A stretch of DNA of 64,000 nucleotides from Hymenobacter nivis (GTDB lineage Bacteria; Bacteroidota; Bacteroidia; Cytophagales; Hymenobacteraceae), in the NCBI RefSeq assembly GCF_003149515.1, contig NZ_CP029145.1, positions 3,844,001 through 3,908,000 of the forward strand. Direction: 5' to 3'. The translations under genes and the position numbers were made by a program. The notes beneath the pieces were generated by a model that did no database searches, was not told where the DNA came from, and saw nothing but the letters and a program-made list of their open reading frames with translations. Positions within the stretch are counted from its first letter, which is position 1; each line of letters begins with the position of its first letter. Positions 34,400 through 41,936 of the stretch are shown here, in pieces.

Positions 34400-37192
34400 T
34401 CAAATGGACGCCCGCACGCCCAGCAGCCAGGTGCGGGGCACGGGCACAGCTCCGTAATCGCGGCCGGCTAGGGCGGGGGCGGGGCCCCCGCTGCTCACAT
34501 TGGGGTCATATCCGCGGTAGCCGGTCAGTACCAGCAGGTTCTGGCCGCCAATCCACAGGCTGAGGTCCTGGGTGGCCGTTTGGCGCAGGCGGTAGGTGAG
34601 GGTGAGCGAAGACAGCCGCACGTTGCTACCGTTTTCCAGCAAGCGGTCCGTTACGGCAGGGCCATTGGTAGCGTTAAAATTACCGGCGTAGCCCGCCCCC
34701 GGAATGGACGTGTCTTGATGCGTGGGCGTCCACCGGTCACGCACGGTGGTGGCGTTATTGCTGTAGCCGGTGGGCGTATCCAAAAAGTCGCGTTGGTAGT
34801 TCAGTACCTGGTAGCCAAACATGCCGTCCATTTGCGCATCGAGGGCCAGGGGGCCCCGGCGCAGCTGCTGGCTGAGGCTCACGAGTTGCGCCGGAATGCC
34901 GCTGCCGATTACTGTCTGGGTCAAAAAAGCATAGCCGCCGCTGCTCTGGGTTCGAAACCGCAGCGTGCCGTCGGCGTTCAGCCCATCCTGCTGGAAGCCA
35001 TAGAACGCGCCCGTGGGCTGGTTGTCATATACCGGCCCAAGCGACGGGGGCGTATTGCTCGTATTAGTCGGGCTGTCCTCTCGGAGGCGATTGTGGTTAT
35101 AGCTGGCGGCCAGCGAAGTAGCGCCTTGCAGGCGGCCCCGCCGCCAGTGGGCGGTTAAGGTCAATTCCAGGCCCCGGTTGCGGATGGTAGCCTCGTCAAA
35201 TACCGTGACTGGGCCCCCATTAGCATAATCCGGAATGGCTACGGCGTTGCTGATCAGCGCGTGGTAGCTGGTGCGCTGGTAGGCCACGAACTGGCCCGTG
35301 AAGTGGCCGCTGCGCGGGCCAAAATGCACGCCTGCCTCTGCCTGGTCGTTGTGCAGGGGTAATTGGTAGCGGTAGTTTGGGTAAGACCCTCCAAGGATTT
35401 GGGCGGGCCCAAACTGCCCGTAGCCCAGCTGGGGCACGCCGGTGCGGGCCGCCCCCAACCACAGGCGCAGGCCGGCGCGGCCGGGGCGGGCCTGCCAGCT
35501 AAGTTGGGCGTTGGGGTAATACTCGGTGGCGTCGCTGCCGCGGTAGTGGCCGTAGCTCAGGCCGGCTTGTACGGTAAGGGTGCTGTCGAAAGTGTAGTGC
35601 AGGCTGGCCCAAGGCCGGTGCAGGCGCGTTTCGCCGGGCCCCAACTGGTAGAAACCAGTGCTGTAATTGGCCCCGGGACCGGGCGTAGGTTGGTTGCTGA
35701 AATAGTAGTCGGTGCGCGATACTAAGTCGGCGGCCTGGTATTGGTAATCCACTTCGGCGCCTACTTCGTGCCGGGCCCCCAGTTGCCGCTGGTAGCGCAC
35801 GGCCAGCTGGGCCGCCCACTGGCTGGTGTGGTAAATCTGGGTAGCATAGACCTGGCTAGTAGCTGGGCCCTGGTTCGTGTAGAAGGGCGGGGCGCTGCTC
35901 TCCGCATCGAGCAGAGTGCGCTGAAAATTGGCGGCGGCCTGCACCGTGAGGTGCGGCAGTGGCTCGTAGTCGGCGGCTAGCTGCGCGAGCAGGCGCCGGG
36001 TGCGCGGGCTGCGGTACGTGTAATCATTGATGGCCAACGGGTTCGCGAAGTTGTAAGGTATGCCGTATTGCCCCGTAAAAGATCCGTAGCCACTGTAGCC
36101 GCCCTGGTCGGTGCGCACCGATTGGGTAGGCGGGGCCAGCAGCGCGGCAAAGGTGCTCCCGCGCGTGCCTTGGGTGTAGGGCAGGCGCTGGTCGGTTTGG
36201 CCCATGGCCGCGGTGCCGTGCAGGCGCAGCTGGTGCCCCACGCGCTGGTCAAGGGCCAGGCGCAGGCCCAGGCGCGTCAGGTCGGTGCCCCGCAGCACGC
36301 CACTTTGTTGGCGGTAGTCGGCGCTGAGCAGGTAGGTGGTATTGGCGCGGCCGCCGTCCAGGCTCACTTGGTGCTGCTGTAAGCCCGCTACCCGGTAGGT
36401 TTCGGATTGCCAATCGGTGCCCGTGCCAAGGTTGGTACTGAGGTAGGGCGCTGGCGAATTATAGCGGAGCGCGGCTTCGTTGACCAATGCGGCGTATTCG
36501 CTGGCCGGCAGCAAATCATAGCGCTGGCGCATCTGCTGCACACCGGCGTAGGCGGCGTAGCGCACGCGCAACGGCCGCCCGCCCTGGCCCCGGCGGGTGC
36601 GGATGCTGATGACCCCGTTCGCGCCCAGGGGCCCGTAGCGGGCCACGGCGGCGGGGCCCGCTAACACCTCCACGCTCTCAATGCTTTCGGGTGGCAGCAG
36701 TTGCAATGGGTTGGCCCCCGCCTCGGCGTGTTGCTCCGCGATAGTCGCCGCCGAAGAACTACTGCCGCTCGACGATTCAAAGGGCGCCAGGGGGGCGCTC
36801 ACGCCGGGTGCCTGGCCCACCGTCAATTCGTCGTTGAGGGCGGGTAGGCCGTCGATGACGTACAGCGGTTGCGCCTGCCCCAGGGCCAAACTGGCCCCGC
36901 GGATGCGCACCGCCCTGCCGCTGCCGGGGCTGCCGTCGTAGGGCGTTACCTGCACGCCGGCCACGGTGCGTAGCTGGTCTTGCACAGTGAGAAAAGGGCG
37001 CGCCGGCTGCTCCTGGTTTTGCACGCGAAACGTGCCGGATAGCGTCGGGGAGGGACTCAGCGAATCGGGTAAATCGATGCGAAAAAAGTGGGTGGCTGGT
37101 AGCGTATCGGCGGGAGCCGCGTGGGTAACTGGCTGCGCAACGGCTGGTAATGCCGCCGTTAGCAGGAAAATACCAAGATAATAGTTGGCCAT
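34400..37192 (-). CDS. SusC/RagA-like TonB-dependent outer-membrane receptor
   Basis: This encodes 930 residues with signal peptide MANYYLGIFLLTAALPAVAQ. The plug domain holds LRTVAGVQVTPYDGSPGSG, QPLYVIDGLP and LPPESIESVEVLAGPAA, the typical SusC plug motifs, then GANGVISIRTRRG. The rest is a 22-strand barrel with aromatic-rich C terminus. The usual N-terminal carboxypeptidase-like regulatory domain is absent or very short. No SusD gene follows: the next gene is the M16 peptidase. An IS1-family copy lies six bases upstream of the ATG, so the native promoter is displaced. Confidence 0.9.
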   Translation of the reverse strand: MANYYLGIFLLTAALPAVAQPVTHAAPADTLPATHFFRIDLPDSLSPSPTLSGTFRVQNQEQPARPFLTVQDQLRTVAGVQVTPYDGSPGSGRAVRIRGASLALGQAQPLYVIDGLPALNDELTVGQAPGVSAPLAPFESSSGSSSSAATIAEQHAEAGANPLQLLPPESIESVEVLAGPAAVARYGPLGANGVISIRTRRGQGGRPLRVRYAAYAGVQQMRQRYDLLPASEYAALVNEAALRYNSPAPYLSTNLGTGTDWQSETYRVAGLQQHQVSLDGGRANTTYLLSADYRQQSGVLRGTDLTRLGLRLALDQRVGHQLRLHGTAAMGQTDQRLPYTQGTRGSTFAALLAPPTQSVRTDQGGYSGYGSFTGQYGIPYNFANPLAINDYTYRSPRTRRLLAQLAADYEPLPHLTVQAAANFQRTLLDAESSAPPFYTNQGPATSQVYATQIYHTSQWAAQLAVRYQRQLGARHEVGAEVDYQYQAADLVSRTDYYFSNQPTPGPGANYSTGFYQLGPGETRLHRPWASLHYTFDSTLTVQAGLSYGHYRGSDATEYYPNAQLSWQARPGRAGLRLWLGAARTGVPQLGYGQFGPAQILGGSYPNYRYQLPLHNDQAEAGVHFGPRSGHFTGQFVAYQRTSYHALISNAVAIPDYANGGPVTVFDEATIRNRGLELTLTAHWRRGRLQGATSLAASYNHNRLREDSPTNTSNTPPSLGPVYDNQPTGAFYGFQQDGLNADGTLRFRTQSSGGYAFLTQTVIGSGIPAQLVSLSQQLRRGPLALDAQMDGMFGYQVLNYQRDFLDTPTGYSNNATTVRDRWTPTHQDTSIPGAGYAGNFNATNGPAVTDRLLENGSNVRLSSLTLTYRLRQTATQDLSLWIGGQNLLVLTGYRGYDPNVSSGGPAPALAGRDYGAVPVPRTWLLGVRASI

Positions 37193-37207
37193 AAAATCGG
37201 CGGCGGT

Positions 37208-37675
37208 CTATTGAAGAGTGAGGTTGTAATTGTCAATCACAATCTTGATGCGAGCCGTGTGCATGCGCAAACTTTTACTAAAGGAGCAGGATTTGCGGAC
37301 CAATACCCCGCAGCGCTGGCGTAAGGAGCAGTTGATAGCCTCAACAATATTGGTTTTGCCGCTGCCTTTGGGATGAGGCCGATGCTGGTGGGCGGGCAAG
37401 ACCTTGGCGTAGGCTTCCCACTGGTCGGTGTGGTAGCGGCAGTGGCGTTGGTAGCGTCGCGGCAGCGCGGCCCACAAGCGCCGGGCCGTGGCGGCTCCCC
37501 GGCAACCCAGCACCCAGGCCACGATGCGGCGCGAGGCCCGTTCAACGGCCAGCCACAACCAGACTTTGCACGTGCGCCGGCCCACGAAGGTCCACATTTC
37601 GTCAAGTTCGAGGGCTTCAGGTTTCCGGCGTTGGGCCTTTTTCGTCCGGCGACGCGGCAGCCGGGGCGAGTCCAA
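37208..37675 (-). CDS. IS1-family InsB-like DDE catalytic domain (copy 2)
   Basis: The protein sequence is identical to copy 1, with LELDEMWTFVGRR, YHTDQWEAY and NIVEAINCSLRQR carrying the catalytic residues. Its stop codon is about 15 bases from the SusC-like start codon, so readthrough from the element could transcribe that gene. Confidence 0.88.
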   Translation of the reverse strand: MDSPRLPRRRTKKAQRRKPEALELDEMWTFVGRRTCKVWLWLAVERASRRIVAWVLGCRGAATARRLWAALPRRYQRHCRYHTDQWEAYAKVLPAHQHRPHPKGSGKTNIVEAINCSLRQRCGVLVRKSCSFSKSLRMHTARIKIVIDNYNLTLQ

Positions 37676-37931
37676 GGCCGCTTTTTTTTATCAGCTTGGC
37701 GATGGTCATCCGTGCCACGCCGGTGGCGCGCACGATGCTACGTTGGGAGTTACGCTCGGTGAGCAAGGCTTCCACCTGCGCATACTGTGCCGCCTTGGCC
37801 ACGGCCGCTGGTATAAACCGTGCCTGATACCCGCACGCCTTGCACTGGTATTTAGGCTGACCACCCTGCGTGCCATTGCGGCGGATGTGTTCACTACCAC
37901 AGCGGGCACATAAGTGTTGCGTATAAACCAT
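37617..37931 (-). CDS. IS1-family InsA-like zinc-ribbon DNA-binding protein (copy 2)
   Basis: Identical to copy 1: zinc ribbon CARCGSEHIRRNG and helix-turn-helix. The frame-change site is the run of eight A on the coding strand (37682-37689), also unchanged between copies, supporting a functional slippage site and not a chance mutation. Confidence 0.88.
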   Translation of the reverse strand: MVYTQHLCARCGSEHIRRNGTQGGQPKYQCKACGYQARFIPAAVAKAAQYAQVEALLTERNSQRSIVRATGVARMTIAKLIKKSGLGLAPAAASPDEKGPTPET

Positions 37932-38077
37932 GCGCTAATTTACAACCTCACTCGCTAATAGACCACCGCCATAAAATGAAACGTGGATGAAGGCCTCCAA
38001 ATCTACTGTTCAGCCCCCTATTGTGCTGCCCGTTCTGCGGATTTTTGAAGAAACCGCAAACCCCGGGCCCTCACCGG

Positions 38078-38104
38078 TTGGGAAAACGGCCGCCGCTACC
38101 TTTG
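38078..38104 (+). promoter_or_regulatory. Candidate promoter of the E1 dehydrogenase gene
   Basis: TTG (38078-38080) and TACCTTTG (38097-38104) resemble the Bacteroidota -33 and -7 elements. The 16-base spacing is short of the usual 17-19 or more. It lies 42 bases upstream of the start and outside the IS copy. Confidence 0.45.
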
Positions 38105-38145
38105 CCTCATCCCTATCCGCCCCATCCGCCCACCCCACGCACCCC

Positions 38146-40188
38146 ATGACCTTCGACCGCCGCGACTACGCCAACGATACCCTGCTGCACCTGTACCGCG
38201 AGTTGCTGAAGCCGCGCCTGATTGAGGAGAAAATGCTGATTCTGCTGCGCCAGGGCAAGGTCAGCAAGTGGTTTTCGGGCATTGGGCAGGAGGCCATTTC
38301 GGTGGGCAGCACCCTGGCCCTGGAGGCCGATGAGTACATTTTGCCGCTGCACCGCAACCTGGGAGTGTTCACGGCGCGGCAGGTGCCGCTGGCCCGGCTG
38401 TTTGCGCAGTGGCAGGGCAAGCCTGCGGGCTTCACCCAGGGGCGCGACCGCAGCTTCCACTTCGGCACCAACGAGTACCACATCGTGGGCATGATTTCGC
38501 ACCTGGGGCCCCAACTAGCCGTGGCCGACGGCATTGCCCTGGCCGATGTGCTGGATGAAAAGCCGCGCGTCACGCTCACGTATTCCGGCGACGGCGGGGC
38601 CTCGGAGGGCGACTTCCACGAGGCCCTGAACGTGGCCGCGGTGTGGCAGCTGCCGGTCATTTTCCTGATTGAAAACAACGGCTACGGCCTCAGCACGCCG
38701 TCCAACGAGCAGTTCCGGTTCAAGTCATTCGTGGACAAGGGCCCCGCCTACGGCATGGAGGCCGTGCAGGTGGACGGCAACAACGTGCTCGACGTGTTCG
38801 ACACCATCCACCGCCTGGCCGTGGACCTGCGCCAGCGCCCGCGCCCCGTGCTGGTGGAGGCCCTTACCTTCCGGATGCGCGGCCACGAGGAGGCCAGCGG
38901 CACCAAGTACGTGCCCGCCGAGCTGCTCCAGGAGTGGGCCCAGAAAGACCCCGTAGACCGCTACGAAAAGTGGTTGCTGGCCGAGGGTATCCTCACCGAA
39001 ACCGCCCGCCTCAGCCTGCGCGAGCAGTTCAAAAAGGAAATCGAAACCGCCCTGGCTGAAGCCGATGCCGCCCCGGGGCCCACCGCCGACACCGCCCACG
39101 AGCTGGCCGACGTGTACGCGCCCTTCGTGCCGGATGCGTCGGCAGTTGTCGGTTATCAGTTGTCAGTTGTCAGTGAGCAAAAAAACTCTCCAAACGTCCT
39201 GACAACTGACAACGAACAACGAACAACTAAAAGCCTACGCTTCATCGACGCCATTTCCGATGGGCTGCGCCAGAGCATGGTGCACCACCCCGGGCTGGTG
39301 CTCATGGGCCAAGACATTGCCGAGTACGGCGGCGTGTTCAAGATTACCGAGGGCTTCGTGGCCGAGTTTGGCAAGGGCCGCGTGCGCAATACGCCCCTGT
39401 GCGAGTCGGCCATTGTGGGGGCCGGGCTGGGCCTGAGCGTGCGCGGCAAGAAATCGATGGTGGAAATGCAGTTCGCTGATTTTGTGACCTGCGGCTTCAA
39501 CCAAATCGTGAACAACCTGGCCAAGAGCCACTACCGCTGGGGCCAGGCCGCCGATGTGGTCATCAGGATGCCCACCGGCGCGGGCACCGCCGCGGGGCCC
39601 TTCCACTCGCAAAGCAACGAGGCGTGGTTCACCCACGTGCCGGGCCTGAAGGTGGTATACCCCAGCAACCCGCACGACGCCAAGGGCCTACTCTGCGCCG
39701 CCTTCGACGACCCCAACCCGGTGCTGTACTTCGAGCACAAGCTGCTCTACCGCAGCCTCAGCGGCCCCGTGCCCGACGGCTACTACACCACGCCCATCGG
39801 CGAGGCAGCCTTGGTGCGCGAGGGCGACGAGCTAAGCATCGTCACCTACGGCATGGGCGTGCACTGGGCCCTGGCGGCCTGCAACGAACTGAACATCAGC
39901 GCCGACATCCTCGACCTGCGCACCCTGCTGCCCTGGGACACCGAAGCCGTGCGCCGCACCGTGGCCAAAAACGGCCGCCTCCTGGTGCTCCACGAAGACA
40001 CCCTCACGGGGGGCCTGGGCGGCGAAATCGTGGCCTGGGTGGCCGAGCACTGCTTCCAGCACCTCGACGCCCCCGTGCAGCGCGTAGCGGGCCTCGACAC
40101 GCCCATCCCCTTCGCCCCGCCCCTCGAAGCCGATTTCCTGCCCCAGCAGCGGCTGAAGGAGCGGCTGACGTGGCTGCAAGCGTATTAG
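38146..40188 (+). CDS. 2-oxoacid (branched-chain type) dehydrogenase E1, alpha and beta fused
   Basis: This encodes 680 residues from the ATG at 38146 (MTFDRRDYAND); an earlier in-frame ATG at 37987 would cross the promoter element. It carries out thiamine-diphosphate-dependent decarboxylation of 2-oxoacids and transfer to lipoyl-E2. The alpha half (1-330) has YSGDGGASEGDFHEALNVAA with the ThDP/Mg motif and LIENNGYGLSTPS. The beta half (365-680) has LMGQDIAEYGGVFKIT and MEMQFADF-type motifs (here MVEMQFADF), and RMPTGAGTAAGPFHSQSNE. Residues about 333-363 between the halves are encoded by a palindromic repeat that keeps the frame. Related substrates (pyruvate or branched-chain oxoacids) cannot be separated by eye. 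Confidence 0.92.
   Translation: MTFDRRDYANDTLLHLYRELLKPRLIEEKMLILLRQGKVSKWFSGIGQEAISVGSTLALEADEYILPLHRNLGVFTARQVPLARLFAQWQGKPAGFTQGRDRSFHFGTNEYHIVGMISHLGPQLAVADGIALADVLDEKPRVTLTYSGDGGASEGDFHEALNVAAVWQLPVIFLIENNGYGLSTPSNEQFRFKSFVDKGPAYGMEAVQVDGNNVLDVFDTIHRLAVDLRQRPRPVLVEALTFRMRGHEEASGTKYVPAELLQEWAQKDPVDRYEKWLLAEGILTETARLSLREQFKKEIETALAEADAAPGPTADTAHELADVYAPFVPDASAVVGYQLSVVSEQKNSPNVLTTDNEQRTTKSLRFIDAISDGLRQSMVHHPGLVLMGQDIAEYGGVFKITEGFVAEFGKGRVRNTPLCESAIVGAGLGLSVRGKKSMVEMQFADFVTCGFNQIVNNLAKSHYRWGQAADVVIRMPTGAGTAAGPFHSQSNEAWFTHVPGLKVVYPSNPHDAKGLLCAAFDDPNPVLYFEHKLLYRSLSGPVPDGYYTTPIGEAALVREGDELSIVTYGMGVHWALAACNELNISADILDLRTLLPWDTEAVRRTVAKNGRLLVLHEDTLTGGLGGEIVAWVAEHCFQHLDAPVQRVAGLDTPIPFAPPLEADFLPQQRLKERLTWLQAY
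39143..39233. repeat. AACAACTGACAAC-family repeat inside the E1 coding sequence
   Basis: GTTGTCAGTTGTCAG (39159-39173) and its exact complement (39199-39213) form a hairpin with a 25-base loop, flanked by further TTGTCGG/GAACAAC-type repeats. It lies in the linker between the E1 alpha and beta parts, keeps the reading frame and encodes about 30 residues rich in Ser, Val, Thr, Asn and Gln. Confidence 0.85.
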
Positions 40189-40589
40189 CCAGCGATATCT
40201 GGCCCCAGCTTCTGTAAGCGTAGCCCTGACACGTATTCAAAGTGTTGGTCACGGGACAGCAAAGGCACGTCGTATGCCACGCACAAAGCAGCAATCCAGA
40301 TATCATTTTCGGGAATGGGCCGGCCTGCTTGTTTCAGTTGCAGCCGAATTTCGGCATAGGTATCTGCCACCAGCGCATTAGTGTTTAGCAGTACGCAGCT
40401 GGCAATAAAAGCCTAGTAACGCGCTTCGTTACGGCTGCGGTTGGCCGAGTTTTTCGCGCCAAAAAGCAATTCGCCGCTAACAGTTACGGGTAGGCATATC
40501 ACTTCAAACTGCTGTAAAAGCGCCCGCACGGCTTGTTTACCGTTTAGCACATCCACTACTACGTTCGTGTCGAGGGCTATCGTATCCAT
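40185..40589 (-). pseudogene. VapC-like PIN-domain toxin with internal amber codon
   Basis: From the ATG at 40589 the frame reads MDTIALDTNVVVDVLNG (first PIN Asp), CLPVTVSGELLFGA (Glu), then a TAG at 40415-40413 after NEARY, then continues in frame as AFIASCVLLNTNALVADTY and PENDIWIAALCVAYDVPLLS (the two C-terminal Asp) to the stop at 40185. All catalytic acidic residues of the RNase toxin are encoded, so one nonsense mutation (GAG or CAG to TAG) explains the loss. The antitoxin gene directly upstream is intact and its stop codon touches this start. Confidence 0.9.
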
Positions 40590-40814
40590 CTACCACTCGC
40601 CTTCTATTTGCCCAAACTCCTGCGCTAGCGACTGCCGCAACTCAGCCGCCTCAGCATCGGAAATAGTGTCGGCAAAGCGTAGCACGGCGTCACGGTTAGG
40701 CGTAACCTGTCCAACGTTGCGCTTGATAACCTGCATATAGTCAAACAGCTGATTTAATAATTGTAAATCAGTAATCGAGTTGACATCGTGGATAATTCGC
40801 TCGCGTAAAACCAT
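40590..40814 (-). CDS. Antitoxin of the VapBC-like pair
   Basis: This encodes 74 residues, mostly helical and acidic at the C terminus (ISDAEAAELRQSLAQEFG), with an N-terminal HDVNSITDLQLLNQLFDYMQ segment. It is placed as antitoxins are: immediately before, and touching, the PIN toxin gene. The C-terminal part would wrap the toxin. The name is inferred from context and general resemblance to Bacteroidota antitoxins with an NRDAVLRFA motif. Its toxin is now dead. Confidence 0.78.
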   Translation of the reverse strand: MVLRERIIHDVNSITDLQLLNQLFDYMQVIKRNVGQVTPNRDAVLRFADTISDAEAAELRQSLAQEFGQIEGEW

Positions 40815-40920
40815 AATTGTGAGTGCTAAAGGTGAGGAAAAGGGCGCTGATAACTGCGAAAAATTTATACTGCGTCAGGAAGTCGATTACCACGCTAGTA
40901 TCAAGGAAAAGATGCCTCAT
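40768..40920 (-). pseudogene. Stump of a second PIN-domain toxin
   Basis: The ATG at 40920 overlaps the stop of the upstream antitoxin gene (ATGA). MRHLFLDTSVVIDFLTQ is a clear PIN N terminus with the first catalytic Asp. After about residue 17 the similarity stops, and the frame runs through unrelated sequence into the neighbouring antitoxin gene, ending at 40768. The remaining roughly 110 residues of the toxin have been deleted. Confidence 0.78.
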
Positions 40921-41159
40921 TTGCTGGAACGTTCCAGCAAAGCTTCTGTCAGGCTTTCCTTGTAATCAAAGTCGTCGGGCACTTTCAAGGAACCAAATAA
41001 TTCCTGTACAGCCGGTGAAAGAGTTGGCGTTACAGCTGCTGGCGAAGTGTTAGCTCTAAGCATCGTTTCGACTAGTTCATCTAAGCTTCTGCCTGTCGCT
41101 TGGGCATACGCCTGAGCTTGTTCAACGACTTGGGAGTCGAGCGTGAGGCTGGTAGACAT
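40917..41159 (-). CDS. DUF6364-like orphan antitoxin
   Basis: This encodes 80 residues from the ATG at 41159 (MSTSLTLDSQVVEQAQAYA). The N-terminal ribbon-helix-helix-like segment with ATGRSLDELVETMLRAN fits DUF6364 antitoxins that pair with PIN toxins. The C terminus (VPDDFDYKESLTEALLERS) would contact the toxin. The downstream toxin is reduced to a 17-residue stump, so this antitoxin has no cognate partner here. Confidence 0.8.
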   Translation of the reverse strand: MSTSLTLDSQVVEQAQAYAQATGRSLDELVETMLRANTSPAAVTPTLSPAVQELFGSLKVPDDFDYKESLTEALLERSSK

Positions 41160-41227
41160 GGCGCTGGGGATTTTGGTTGAAGAAGATACGAAGAACAATG
41201 GCTGCAAGGGTACTAAGGCCCCAGCCC

Positions 41228-41494
41228 CTAATCGTCCAGCATTATCCGCTTGCCCGGTACTTCCTGGTGGTAATCGGCCATGATCTGCCGTAGAATCTGC
41301 ATGTCCTTGGGGCAGGCCCGGGCGAAATTTTACCAGTTTTGCAACACCAGGCAATCAGGCATTTCAACCACGGCGATGACGGCATCCCAGAAAGCGTCCC
41401 AACCCACGCCGTACCAGTCCGGAAATCCCAGCTGGCTTTTCATCGTCATGTGAAAAGCAGCTTTGGTATTGACGTTGGTTTGGCCGATGGTCAT
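41228..41494 (-). pseudogene. Barstar-like immunity protein with internal ochre codon
   Basis: From the ATG at 41494: MTIGQTNVNTKAAFHMTMKS, then LGFPDWYGVGWDAFWDAVI, the barstar signature, and MPDCLVLQNW followed by TAA (41332-41330). The frame then continues as NFARACPKDMQILRQIMADY and ends at 41228, as barstar-like proteins do. Barstar-type proteins inhibit barnase-like RNases delivered by competitors or made by the host. No barnase-like gene is nearby. Confidence 0.85.
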
Positions 41495-41714
41495 TGATTA
41501 ATTGCAGATGGCGCTTGCGTGTTGCAGCAGTGAAATCACAGCCTCTACGCCATAGTTGGATTTTTAAAACTAAATTTTGGTTATTTATAAAATGGGGCAG
41601 TCGTCTAATTTATAGTGATTTGCAAAATCATTAATCAGACTTAGAATTTTTTTCATGCATAAACTATTGATTAACAATATATTTATCCAATAATTTTTCC
41701 TCAAAATCATTATA

Positions 41715-41873
41715 TTAAATAACGATTTTAGCACCTTGGTTTAGACCATCGACGGTAATCATTTTGACGCCCGGGGCCCGCATTTTGGCTGCGTAGCTGC
41801 TGTCTTTGGCCTAGGCCCCGGCCAGCAGCGGCAGTAGCAGGAAGAGGGATAAACAGGCTTTGCGAAACAGCAT
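41715..41873 (-). pseudogene. Remnant of a secreted alpha/beta hydrolase (iminopeptidase-like)
   Basis: The ATG at 41873 starts a good signal peptide (MLFRKACLSLFLLLPLLAGA), then TAG at 41813-41811 where CAG (Gln of the usual AQA cleavage site) is expected, then AKDSSYAAKMRAPGVKMITV, resembling the start of secreted proline-iminopeptidase-like hydrolases. After DG the similarity ends in an AT-rich stretch. Both a nonsense change and a 3' deletion are needed. The family call rests on a short segment. Confidence 0.55.
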
Positions 41874-41936
41874 GGAGGGTGGCGGTAGCGGATGGGCCCC
41901 GGGGGAACCTCACGAGGCCCCCCGGGGCCCTAAAGT

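Larger units (their letters stand above)
37199..37970 (-). mobile_element. IS1-family insertion sequence, copy 2 (772 bp)
   Basis: This copy has the same length and encodes the same proteins as the copy at 10283, in opposite orientation. Ends begin GGCGGCGGTCTATT and GGCGGTGGTCTATT. Flanks ATAAAATC (37191-37198) and ATAAAATG (37971-37978) give a 7-8 bp duplication. The duplication overlaps the ATG of the SusC-like gene, and the transposase is oriented toward it. Confidence 0.92.

Noticed and set aside
34400..40188. Polysaccharide utilisation locus around the SusC-like gene
   Set aside because: No SusD, glycosidase or sensor gene is adjacent; the GH130 gene is 20 kb away and broken.
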